5,553 nt of DNA from Gudongella sp034004165. GTDB taxonomy: Bacteria; Bacillota; Clostridia; Tissierellales; Tissierellaceae. The translations under genes were made by a program, and so were the position numbers. Shown piece after piece: positions 1 through 5,553 of this stretch. Each line of letters begins with the position of its first letter. The stretch's first letter is position 1. Location: NCBI GenBank assembly GCA_034004165.1, contig JAVEXI010000076.1, positions 1 to 5,553 on the forward strand, given 5' to 3'. The notes below the pieces were generated by a model. That model did not search any database. It saw only the letters and a list, made by a program, of their open reading frames with translations, and was not told where the DNA came from.

Positions 1-271
1 TAAAAGTAAGCTGTTCAGACCTGCTAGCCAGGCAGTAATGAAATCGCTTAACTATGCATATATGGGTAGAAAGCAAAGAAAGAGAGACTTCAGGAAACTT
101 TGGATCGCAAGAATAAATGCTGCTGCAAGGCTAAATGGCCTAAGCTACAGCAAGTTTATTAACGGTCTTAAGAAAGCTAACATAGAAGTAAATAGGAAAA
201 TGCTTTCAGAGATGGCAATACACGATGCAGATGGATTTGCCAAACTTGTTGAAATAGCTAAAGGAAATTAA
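1..271 (+). CDS. rplT: Large ribosomal subunit protein bL20, 3' part (5' end outside window)
   Basis: The reading frame is open from the first bases of the window (codons from position 2) to the TAA at 269-271 and shows 89 residues. L20 proteins are usually about 117-120 residues, so roughly 30 N-terminal residues lie upstream. The internal ATG at 38 is not the true start, because family-like sequence (KSKLFRPASQAV) precedes it. Recognisable L20 blocks are RKQRKRDFRKLWIARINAA, then GLSYSKFINGLKKANIEVNRKMLSEMA, written here only to locate them by their key residues: the basic RDFR/LWI/RINAA stretch and the C-terminal globular L.YS.FI..L..A.IE..RK.L...A pattern. L20 binds 23S rRNA early in 50S assembly. 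It usually forms the infC-rpmI-rplT operon, and in that case it is the last gene; the terminator directly after it agrees with that. The upstream operon cannot be seen. Confidence in the identity is very high. Confidence 0.97.
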   Translation, partial: KSKLFRPASQAVMKSLNYAYMGRKQRKRDFRKLWIARINAAARLNGLSYSKFINGLKKANIEVNRKMLSEMAIHDADGFAKLVEIAKGN

Positions 272-277
272 ACAGAG

Positions 278-304
278 AAAAAGTTCCAATAAGGAACTTT
301 TTTT
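278..304 (+). terminator. Intrinsic terminator after rplT
   Basis: A perfect inverted repeat of 10 bp has its left arm at 278-287 (AAAAAGTTCC) and its right arm at 293-302 (GGAACTTTTT), with a 5-base AATAA loop. The right arm runs into seven consecutive T (298-304). The core GTTCC/GGAAC is short and only moderately GC-rich, so termination may be incomplete. Some transcripts may then read into the methyltransferase gene that starts 24 bases further on. The poly-A left flank could also act weakly in the opposite direction, but no gene faces it here. Confidence 0.88.
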
Positions 305-327
305 GTTAGGTAAAGGCAAGGTGAATT

Positions 328-1113
328 ATGGTTGAAATAATTTCTCCAAATAATCCAATGATAAAAGAGATAGCATCTTTAAAAATCAGAAAAAACAGGT
401 GGAGAACAGGGCTTTACACTGCAGAAGGGTTTAAGATCGTTTGGGAGGCTGTCAATGGAGGAAGAGCTGTTGAAAAGCTGATTTTCAGTGATAGTATCGT
501 AAATTCAGAGGAATCTGAAAAACTGATGAGTGCTTTTAATAATTATAGAGAATGTATAAAAGTACCTTCAAAAATATTTACTTCAATTTCATCAATGGAA
601 TCTCCGCAAGGTGTTATTGCAATTTTGAAAATTGAAAATAACAGCCTCGCTAATCTAAGTGCAGACGGGAACTATATCTTCCTTGCAGGTCTGCAAGATC
701 CAGGAAATTGTGGGACAATTATTAGATCCGCAGAAGCGTTTAATTTTAAAGGAATAATATTTGGGCAGGGTAGCGTAGACCCATTCAATCAGAAGGCCGT
801 CCAGGCATCAATGGGTTCTATTTTGCGTACAAAGCTTTATTTTTCTGACGATGATGACAAAACCTTGCATCTCTTAAAAGATAAAGGATTCCGTTTAATT
901 GCCACTTCACTTGAAAGCAATAATAAACTTAGCGAATTTGAATTCACTAACAAGGATATTCTAATTATTGGAAATGAAGGAAAGGGAATTTCGGAAAAAA
1001 TCTTAAGTTTAAGTGACATTCAGATTACTATACCTATGGGTGGTGAAGCTGAGTCTCTTAATGCTGGCGTTGCAGCATCACTAATGATGTATCAGACGTC
1101 ACTAAGACCTTGA
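328..1113 (+). CDS. ysgA: SpoU/TrmH-family (SPOUT) RNA 2'-O-ribose methyltransferase, probable 23S rRNA enzyme YsgA/RlmP
   Basis: This 261-residue protein has the two-part layout of RlmB/TsnR-like enzymes. An N-terminal substrate-binding domain covers about residues 1-105 and a C-terminal SpoU knot domain about 115-258. All three SPOUT class motifs are present. Motif 1 is DPGNCGTIIRSAEAF, with N127 and catalytic R133. Motif 2 is IIGNEGKGIS, with E217. Motif 3 is IPMGGEAESLNAGVAAS, with S243 and N245 in the trefoil knot that binds S-adenosylmethionine. It should transfer a methyl group to a ribose 2'-OH in RNA. Its place just upstream of pheS matches B. subtilis ysgA, whose product RlmP is reported to methylate G2553 in the 23S A-loop. 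That exact target is inferred from gene order, and another TrmH-family site is possible. The ATG is preceded by AAGGTGA at 318-324. No convincing own promoter is visible in 272-327, so it may depend on read-through or a promoter inside rplT. Confidence 0.9.
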   Translation: MVEIISPNNPMIKEIASLKIRKNRWRTGLYTAEGFKIVWEAVNGGRAVEKLIFSDSIVNSEESEKLMSAFNNYRECIKVPSKIFTSISSMESPQGVIAILKIENNSLANLSADGNYIFLAGLQDPGNCGTIIRSAEAFNFKGIIFGQGSVDPFNQKAVQASMGSILRTKLYFSDDDDKTLHLLKDKGFRLIATSLESNNKLSEFEFTNKDILIIGNEGKGISEKILSLSDIQITIPMGGEAESLNAGVAASLMMYQTSLRP

Positions 1114-1120
1114 AAATTAG

Positions 1121-1149
1121 TTGAGTTTTAGGCATTTGAATGCTATAAT
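1121..1149 (+). promoter_or_regulatory. SigA-type promoter for pheST (-35 TTGAGT, 17-base spacer, extended -10)
   Basis: The -35 box TTGAGT at 1121-1126 matches 4 of 6 consensus bases. A spacer of exactly 17 bases leads to a perfect TATAAT at 1144-1149, with the TGn extension at 1141-1143. A start point near 1155-1157 would give a 5' leader of about 45 bases before pheS. This is the best promoter I can see in the window. It starts 7 bases after the methyltransferase stop codon, so pheST probably has its own transcription start. Evidence is sequence match only. Confidence 0.8.
1132..1143. repeat. Short dyad (GCATT-TG-AATGC) inside the pheST promoter spacer
   Basis: GCATT at 1132-1136 and AATGC at 1139-1143 are perfect inverted 5-base arms around TG. 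The element fills the promoter spacer and directly touches the -10 box; its right arm contains the TG extension. Its position suits a repressor operator, but 5-base arms can occur by chance and no known operator consensus is recognised. Confidence 0.3.
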
Positions 1150-1152
1150 TTA

Positions 1153-1174
1153 GTAAATAATCTGCAATTATTAC
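1153..1174 (+). promoter_or_regulatory. AU-rich potential hairpin at the predicted 5' end of the pheST transcript
   Basis: AATAAT at 1156-1161 and ATTATT at 1167-1172 are perfect inverted arms around a CTGCA loop. With one A bulged, the pairing can be read as GTA(A)ATAAT against ATTATTAC at 1153-1174. It lies at the predicted transcription start. The stem is almost all A-U, so it would be weak. It has no T run and so is not a terminator, and it is much too small for a T-box. Confidence 0.25.
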
Positions 1175-1186
1175 ATATATTTAGCT

Positions 1187-1195
1187 AGAAAGGAG
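1187..1195 (+). promoter_or_regulatory. Strong ribosome binding site of pheS
   Basis: AGAAAGGAG lies 6 bases before the ATG at 1202. It is a nine-base match to the complement of the Firmicutes 16S rRNA 3' end and fixes the pheS start. The leader between the predicted transcription start and this site shows no structure that would clearly hide it. Confidence 0.85.
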
Positions 1196-1201
1196 TCTAT
1201 A

Positions 1202-2224
1202 ATGAAGGACAGACTTGAAGAACTAAAAAATAATGCTCTGGGAGAATTGCAAAAGATAAATGATATTGCTGAACTCGAGAGCTTGAGGGTCAGATTTCTG
1301 GGGAAAAAAGGGGAATTGACGGCAATTTTAAGAGATATGGGAAAATTGTCCGCAGAAATGCGCCCTGTTATCGGTCAGGTTGCCAACGAGGTCAGAGAAG
1401 AACTTGAAGAAAAAATTACCAGTACAAAGGCTCTTCTCAACGAAAGGATTCAAGCCAAAAGGCTTCTTAGTGAGACCATAGATATATCAGTGAATACCAA
1501 CACTTTAAAAAGAGGCCACAGACACCCACTTCATACCACAGCAGAAGAATTGGAAGATCTTTTTATCAGCTTGGGATTTCGCGTTGTAAATGGGCCTGAA
1601 GTTGAAACTGTTGAAAATAATTTCGATGCTCTTAATTCACCTGACAACCATCCTTCAAGAGATATGTCAGATACTTTTTATATCAATGAAGACATCCTTC
1701 TAAGGACTCAGACATCACCTGTACAAATCAGAGCCATGAAGCAGTATGGAGCACCACTTCGTATGGTGTCTGCAGGAAGAACTTTTAGATTTGACGATGT
1801 TGACGATACCCACTCTCCCATGTTTCATCAACTGGAGGGGCTGGTAGTTGACGAAAATATCTCTATGGCAAATCTTATCCATACGCTGGATATTTTCATA
1901 AAAGAATTGTTCGGAGAAGACATGAAGACAAGATTCAGACCTCATCATTTTCCATTTACGGAGCCAAGCGCTGAAGTAGACGTAACCTGCATAAAGTGCA
2001 GAGGTGAGGGCTGCGAAGCCTGCAACTTTACTGGCTGGAGCATGGAACTTCTTGGATGCGGTATGGTACATCCAAAAGTTCTGGAAAATTGTGGTATAGA
2101 TTCTGAAAAATATACTGGGTTTGCCTTTGGCATGGGAATCGATAGAATTACGATGGTCAAATACGGAATTAGCGATATAAGAATGCTGTTTGACAACGAC
2201 AAAAGATTTCTTGATCAGTTTTAG
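1202..2224 (+). CDS. pheS: Phenylalanyl-tRNA synthetase alpha subunit (EC 6.1.1.20)
   Basis: The catalytic subunit of the (alpha-beta)2 enzyme charges tRNA-Phe with phenylalanine in the cytoplasm. It has 340 residues, the normal bacterial length. Residues 1-90 form the charged helical N-terminal coiled coil that contacts tRNA. The class II catalytic core follows: GPEVETVENNFDALN (131-145), LLRTQTSPVQIRAM (166-179), motif 2 GRTFRFDDVDDTHSPMFHQLEG (R193 and R196 to G213, shown in its key residues), FPFTEPSAEVDV (250-261) and motif 3 GFAFGMGIDRITM (306-318). A308 in FAFGMG corresponds to E. coli A294 in the phenylalanine pocket, so normal substrate selectivity is expected. A four-cysteine group (C263, C266, C271, C274) may bind zinc; it is also present in B. 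subtilis-type PheS and absent from E. coli. The gene has its own promoter and strong ribosome binding site and lies 13 bases ahead of pheT. No truncation or missing catalytic motif is seen. Confidence 0.98.
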   Translation: MKDRLEELKNNALGELQKINDIAELESLRVRFLGKKGELTAILRDMGKLSAEMRPVIGQVANEVREELEEKITSTKALLNERIQAKRLLSETIDISVNTNTLKRGHRHPLHTTAEELEDLFISLGFRVVNGPEVETVENNFDALNSPDNHPSRDMSDTFYINEDILLRTQTSPVQIRAMKQYGAPLRMVSAGRTFRFDDVDDTHSPMFHQLEGLVVDENISMANLIHTLDIFIKELFGEDMKTRFRPHHFPFTEPSAEVDVTCIKCRGEGCEACNFTGWSMELLGCGMVHPKVLENCGIDSEKYTGFAFGMGIDRITMVKYGISDIRMLFDNDKRFLDQF

Positions 2225-2230
2225 GGGGAG
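2223..2230 (+). promoter_or_regulatory. Ribosome binding site of pheT, overlapping the pheS stop
   Basis: AGGGGGAG begins within the pheS TAG stop (2222-2224) and ends 7 bases before the pheT ATG at 2238. The overlap with the stop codon suits translational coupling, which would help keep the two subunits in equal amounts. Confidence 0.75.
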
Positions 2231-2237
2231 TGATTAA

Positions 2238-4631
2238 ATGTTATTACCATTAAATTGGCTTGGAAAATATGTTGATATAGATATTTCTCCAAAAGAAATA
2301 GCAGATGGTCTTACTTATTCTGGTTCTCACGTTGAATCTATAACAAGACTTGATAAAGGCCTGGAAGGGATTTTAGTAGGAAGGATTACTGCCTTAGAAA
2401 AGCATCCTGATGCTGATAAGTTGCTCGTATGCAAAGTAGATATGGGAGACTCTTTAAGGACTATAGTAACTGGAGCAAAAAACCTTAAAGTAGGAGATTT
2501 TGTTCCTGTAGCTATCTCAGGTGCTGAAATAGCAGGAGGAGTCAAAATCGGCACATCAGATTTTAGAGGTATCATTTCTGAAGGAATGTTGTGTTCACTT
2601 CAGGAACTTGGATATTCAGACAGTGTTATTCCAAAGGAAGTAAGAGATGGAATATTTGTATTTGACAGAGAATACCCTCTGGGAGAAAATGCTCTTACAT
2701 ATCTTCAATTGGATGAAGATGTTATTGAATTTGAAATTACCCCTAACAGACCTGATTGTCTTAGCATACTAGGTATGGCTAGAGAGACAGCTGCCACATT
2801 TGGTTGGGAAATGAAATACCCAGAAATATCTGTAAATGCAGATGTTGACGAAATAAATGACTTTACAAATGGAATATTTGTTGAAACACCAAATTGCACA
2901 AGATATTACTCAAGAGTTATTAAAGATGTGAAAATTGGTGCTTCGCCGCTCTGGCTGCAGACAACACTGATGAACGCTGGAGTGAGGCCTATAAATAACA
3001 TTGTTGATGTAACCAACTTTGTAATGCTTGAGATGGGAGAGCCTATGCACGCATTTGATCTCGACAGGTTAAATGGTAGAAAAATCATTGTGAGGCAGGC
3101 TGAAAAAGGTGAAATATTGACTACGCTGGACGGCGTATTGAGAAATCTGACTGAGGATGACACAGTGATTGCGGATGGAGAAATGCCAATCGGACTGGCA
3201 GGAATAATGGGAGGATTTGATTCTGAAATTACACCAGCCACAACAACTGTACTTTTGGAAGGTGCTAATTTTAGTAGCAGCAATACAAGGCTTTCATCAA
3301 AGAGATTTGGTCTTAGAACTGAAGCTTCTACAAGATTCGAAAAAGGAATTGACCCCGAAATGTGTAGCATTGCTGTAGAAAGAGCTTGTCAACTTATTGA
3401 AGAGATAGGCGCCGGTGTAGTGGTAAAAGGGCATATCGATGTAGATCAATCAGTTAGGGAAGTTAGAACGATAACCCTGAGACCCTCACGTGCAGAAATG
3501 CTTCTGGGTGTAGAGATAGACGTCGATAAGATGGTGGAATACCTAGAAAGACTGGAATTTAAGGCAGAGTATAAAGATGGAGTAATAGTTGCTGAAGTAC
3601 CTTCTTTCAGAGAAGATGTCGAAGGTGAAGCAGACTTAATAGAAGAAGTAGGGCGTATATATGGATTCCATAGAATCGAGAGTAAACCTTTGGTGGGAGG
3701 GCTTAGCAGAGGGGAGAGACCATATAACAAACAACTTGAACTGATTGTGAAGGATATCATGCAGGGCGCAGGCTTTAATGAAGTTATGACTTATTCTTTT
3801 ATAAGTCCGAAAGCCTATGATAAACTGAACCTTTCAGATGATTCTCCTTTAAGACAATACATCAGGCTTCTTAATCCGTTAGGTGAAGATTACAGCACTA
3901 TGCGAACTACCCTCATGCCGGCAATGCTTGAGTTATTGTCGAGAAATGAGAAAAGAGGAACTGAGGAAGTATTAGCTTATGAGATAGGCTATGTATTTAT
4001 GCCAAAGGCTCTTCCCGTGACAGAGCTTCCTGATGAAAAACAAGTATTGTCAATAGGACTTTATGGCGATAAGGATTTTTATTATCTAAAAGAGACATTA
4101 CTTCTTGTACTGAAAAGGTTGGGAATAAAAGATATCAGATTTAAACGATTGTCAAATAATCCTTCATTCCACCCTGGCAGAACAGCTGAAGTTTTTGCTG
4201 GAGAAGTACCACTAGGATATTTTGGAGAAGTACATCCAGATGTTTTATCTAATTACGATATTAAGCATAGAGCTTTAGCAGGGACTCTGGATTTCGACAA
4301 TATAGTAAAACTTACAAACCTTGAAAAAAAATACAACCCATTACCTAAATATCCAGCTGTTTCAAGAGATATTGCCGTGGTAGTAAATGAAGAAGTCATG
4401 GTTGGAGATCTTGAAGAAACGATAATGAGGAATGGGGAAGGTTTGGTTGAATCTATCGAACTGTTCGATGTATTTAGAGGAAACCAAGTAGGAGAGGGCC
4501 TTAAGAGCGTTGCATTTTCAATAATTTATCGTTCTTATGAAGGTACATTGACCGAGGAAATAATTAATAGAATTCATAGCAATACTGTTGAAGAGCTTGA
4601 AAAACTGCATAATGCAAAATTAAGAAGTTAA
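2238..4631 (+). CDS. pheT: Phenylalanyl-tRNA synthetase beta subunit (EC 6.1.1.20)
   Basis: The 797-residue partner of PheS binds tRNA-Phe and hydrolyses mischarged Tyr-tRNA-Phe. The length is typical for bacteria. Domains in order are: an N-terminal segment (MLLPLNWLGKYVDI); an EMAP-II-like OB fold at about 40-150 with HPDADKL (56-62), VTGAKN (77-82) and GMLCS (116-120); the B3/B4 editing domain at about 210-385 with PMHAFD (H271), LLEGANF (E341) and GLRTEASTRFEKGID (358-372); B5 at about 405-477 ending EADLIEEVGRIYGF (464-477); the catalytic-like B6/B7 core to about 690 with LLNPLGEDYSTMRTTLMP (544-561) and FHPGRTA (644-650); and the ferredoxin-like anticodon-binding domain at about 703-797 starting KYPAVSRDIAVVV. 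H271 and E341 sit at conserved editing-site positions, so proofreading looks intact. It is co-transcribed with pheS. No terminator follows it. Confidence 0.98.
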   Translation: MLLPLNWLGKYVDIDISPKEIADGLTYSGSHVESITRLDKGLEGILVGRITALEKHPDADKLLVCKVDMGDSLRTIVTGAKNLKVGDFVPVAISGAEIAGGVKIGTSDFRGIISEGMLCSLQELGYSDSVIPKEVRDGIFVFDREYPLGENALTYLQLDEDVIEFEITPNRPDCLSILGMARETAATFGWEMKYPEISVNADVDEINDFTNGIFVETPNCTRYYSRVIKDVKIGASPLWLQTTLMNAGVRPINNIVDVTNFVMLEMGEPMHAFDLDRLNGRKIIVRQAEKGEILTTLDGVLRNLTEDDTVIADGEMPIGLAGIMGGFDSEITPATTTVLLEGANFSSSNTRLSSKRFGLRTEASTRFEKGIDPEMCSIAVERACQLIEEIGAGVVVKGHIDVDQSVREVRTITLRPSRAEMLLGVEIDVDKMVEYLERLEFKAEYKDGVIVAEVPSFREDVEGEADLIEEVGRIYGFHRIESKPLVGGLSRGERPYNKQLELIVKDIMQGAGFNEVMTYSFISPKAYDKLNLSDDSPLRQYIRLLNPLGEDYSTMRTTLMPAMLELLSRNEKRGTEEVLAYEIGYVFMPKALPVTELPDEKQVLSIGLYGDKDFYYLKETLLLVLKRLGIKDIRFKRLSNNPSFHPGRTAEVFAGEVPLGYFGEVHPDVLSNYDIKHRALAGTLDFDNIVKLTNLEKKYNPLPKYPAVSRDIAVVVNEEVMVGDLEETIMRNGEGLVESIELFDVFRGNQVGEGLKSVAFSIIYRSYEGTLTEEIINRIHSNTVEELEKLHNAKLRS

Positions 4632-4675
4632 TATTTGAGTTAATTATTAAGCCGGTACTGTCGTTGTCTGAAGCT

Positions 4676-4682
4676 GAGGAGG
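4676..4682 (+). promoter_or_regulatory. Ribosome binding site that fixes the zapA start
   Basis: GAGGAGG lies 5 bases before the ATG at 4688. It supports this ATG rather than the in-frame TTG at 4664. No similar site stands before that TTG, and the site itself would lie inside the longer coding region. The N-terminus from 4688 (MTEKRRINVLIDGRSFTIVG) matches the usual beginning of ZapA. Confidence 0.88.
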
Positions 4683-4687
4683 ACGTT

Positions 4688-5230
4688 ATGACGGAAAAGA
4701 GGAGAATTAATGTATTAATTGATGGTAGGAGTTTCACTATAGTAGGTGCTGAAGATGAGAAATATATCAGAGAACTAGCATCGTATGTTGATTTGAACAT
4801 AAAAAAGCTGGCAAATAAGAATGAAAAACTCAGCCCTGCCATGGCGGTAACTTTAGCTGCCGTAAATATTGCAGATGAATATTACAGGCTTCAAGAGAAG
4901 TATAAAGAACTAGATAAAAGAGCTAAAGAGCCATTGGAGAAGTACGATATTTTAAAGGAAGAGCTATTTGAATCGAACGAACGAGTTAAGGAAATGGAAA
5001 ATAGAAGCCTTAGCTTCCAAGATGAAATGATTAAAATAAAGCTATCAAAAGAAGATTTATTTAAAGAAATGAACCTACTGAGAGAGCAGCTTGAGCAGCA
5101 AAGAAATAAGGAGTCTGTGCTTGAGAAAGAAAACAAAGATTGTAAGGACGACTATTTCAAGTCTCAACTTGAAATAGTAGAGCTTAAGAAGCAGCTTTCC
5201 CAGGCTCTTAAACTCTTGGATGAGAAATAA
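4688..5230 (+). CDS. zapA: Cell division protein ZapA with long C-terminal coiled coil
   Basis: ZapA promotes bundling of FtsZ filaments and stabilises the Z ring at midcell. The N-terminal part is typical: a beta hairpin with RINVLIDGRSFTIVG (residues 6-20), then DEKYIRELASYVDLNIKKLA (23-42; key Y26, I27, V34, I38) and the dimerisation helix with SPAMAVTLAAVNIADEYYRL (49-68). At 180 residues it is about twice the length of B. subtilis ZapA (roughly 85). The extra C-terminal half, about residues 85-178, is highly charged and helical. It keeps a continuous heptad register from L124 to L177 (L124, M128, L131, L135, Q138, E142, L145, N149, C152, Y156, S159, I163, L166, L170, A173, L177). There is no signal peptide or membrane segment. 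It lies 56 bases after pheT and probably shares its transcript. Identity is sure for the N-terminal domain; the role of the extension is unknown to me. Confidence 0.92.
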   Translation: MTEKRRINVLIDGRSFTIVGAEDEKYIRELASYVDLNIKKLANKNEKLSPAMAVTLAAVNIADEYYRLQEKYKELDKRAKEPLEKYDILKEELFESNERVKEMENRSLSFQDEMIKIKLSKEDLFKEMNLLREQLEQQRNKESVLEKENKDCKDDYFKSQLEIVELKKQLSQALKLLDEK

Positions 5231-5234
5231 AAAT

Positions 5235-5240
5235 GAGGTG
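5235..5240 (+). promoter_or_regulatory. Ribosome binding site before the U32 TTG start
   Basis: GAGGTG lies 6 bases before TTG 5247, a normal distance. The only other in-frame candidate, GTG 5238, overlaps this site and has no proper site of its own, so TTG is preferred. Confidence 0.65.
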
Positions 5241-5246
5241 GAATTA

Positions 5247-5553
5247 TTGATAGAAGGAGTTGAACTGCTATCTCCTGTAGGCAGCTGGGAAGCTCTTATG
5301 GCTGCTGTGCAAAATGGTGCTGACGCGGTTTACCTAGGAGGAAAGCTGTTCAATGCCAGACACTATGCCTCCAATTTTAGCGACGAGGAGCTTATGGAGG
5401 CTGTTTCTTATGCTCATTTAAGGGGTGTAAGAGTCTTTGTAACTGTCAACATTTTAATTGATGATAGCGAAATAGAGAAAGCTCTGGACTATGTTTACTT
5501 ATTGCATAGTATCGGTGTAGATGCCATAATTGTGCAGGATATTGGATTTGCTA
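5247..5553 (+). CDS. Peptidase U32 family protein, 5' part (3' end outside window)
   Basis: The open frame begins at TTG 5247 and runs off the window after 102 full codons. The translated N-terminus, MIEGVELLSPVGSWEAL with the TTG read as Met, followed by MAAVQNGADAVYLGG and KLFNARHYASNFSDEEL, is the standard opening of U32 (collagenase-like) peptidases: ELL.P.G..E.L..A...GADAVYLGG. Further on come AHLRGVRVFVTVNIL and the strand GVDAIIVQDIGFA, consistent with a TIM-barrel-like fold. Some U32 members act as proteases and others work with tRNA or ubiquinone hydroxylation (TrhP/RlhA and UbiU/V types). The Cys residues and C-terminal domains that would separate these are beyond the window, so function is left at family level. 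It follows zapA by 16 bases, probably in the same operon. There is no signal peptide, so a cytoplasmic location is likely. Confidence 0.9.
   Translation, partial: MIEGVELLSPVGSWEALMAAVQNGADAVYLGGKLFNARHYASNFSDEELMEAVSYAHLRGVRVFVTVNILIDDSEIEKALDYVYLLHSIGVDAIIVQDIGFA

Noticed and set aside
38..40. ATG at 38 as the start of a small protein
   Set aside because: The frame is open upstream to the window edge and those codons give L20-like sequence, so this is an internal methionine of rplT.
249..277. TTGAAA at 249-254 as a -35 box for the methyltransferase gene
   Set aside because: No TATAAT-like hexamer occurs 16-18 bases downstream, and the rplT terminator would lie between such a promoter and the gene.
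2906..3370. 154-codon open frame on the minus strand inside pheT
   Set aside because: It lies wholly within a well-conserved gene, its product is a serine/isoleucine-rich low-complexity sequence with no recognisable domain, and I see no ribosome binding site or promoter for it. The other minus-strand frames in pheS, pheT and zapA are rejected for the same reason.
4635..4663. TTGAGT at 4635-4640 as a -35 box for zapA
   Set aside because: It copies the pheST -35 hexamer, but the sequence 17 bases downstream (CTGTCG) is unlike a -10 box. The AT palindrome TTAATTATTAA at 4640-4650 has no T run and is not a terminator.
4664..4687. Longer zapA reading from TTG 4664, adding eight residues
   Set aside because: The strong GAGGAGG site at 4676-4682 and the ZapA-like N-terminus both point to ATG 4688; the extra residues simply translate the ribosome binding site.
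1..5553. Novel defence, mobile or CRISPR-like system
   Set aside because: All coding sequence is accounted for by known housekeeping families, the gaps are at most 88 bases, and no direct repeats, transposase-like frames or attachment-site duplications were seen by eye.

Overview
The window looks like chromosomal DNA of a low-GC Gram-positive bacterium, most probably a member of the Clostridia. The DNA is AT-rich, ribosome binding sites closely match the Firmicutes anti-Shine-Dalgarno sequence, and every gene is on the + strand. The order rplT / SpoU-type methyltransferase / pheS / pheT / zapA resembles the Bacillus subtilis rplT-ysgA-pheST-rnhC-zapA neighbourhood. It lacks rnhC and has a U32-family peptidase gene directly after zapA, an arrangement I associate with clostridia. 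This assignment is an inference from gene order and protein style; no phylogenetic test was possible.

Layout: 1-271 is the 3' end of rplT (ribosomal protein L20), closed by a compact intrinsic terminator at 278-304. 328-1113 is a complete SPOUT/SpoU 2'-O-methyltransferase, a probable ysgA (RlmP) homologue acting on 23S rRNA. The 88-base gap at 1114-1201 holds a near-consensus extended -10 promoter with a small dyad in its spacer, then a short AU-rich potential hairpin and a strong ribosome binding site. 1202-2224 is pheS and 2238-4631 is pheT, the two subunits of phenylalanyl-tRNA synthetase, 13 bases apart. 4688-5230 is zapA, encoding an FtsZ-ring-associated protein with an unusually long C-terminal coiled coil. 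5247 to the window end is the 5' part of a U32 peptidase gene read from a TTG start.

The first four genes serve translation: ribosome structure, rRNA modification and tRNA charging. zapA serves cell division, and the U32 gene is a common clostridial neighbour whose substrate cannot be read from this fragment. Transcription from the 1121-1149 promoter could carry through pheS, pheT, zapA and the U32 gene, since I see no terminator between them.

I found no mobile element, CRISPR array, tRNA, rRNA or defence-like cassette, and no gene-free stretch longer than 88 bases. The window is essentially ordinary housekeeping DNA. The points worth a second look are the pheST control region, which has no room for a T-box leader, and the extended ZapA.
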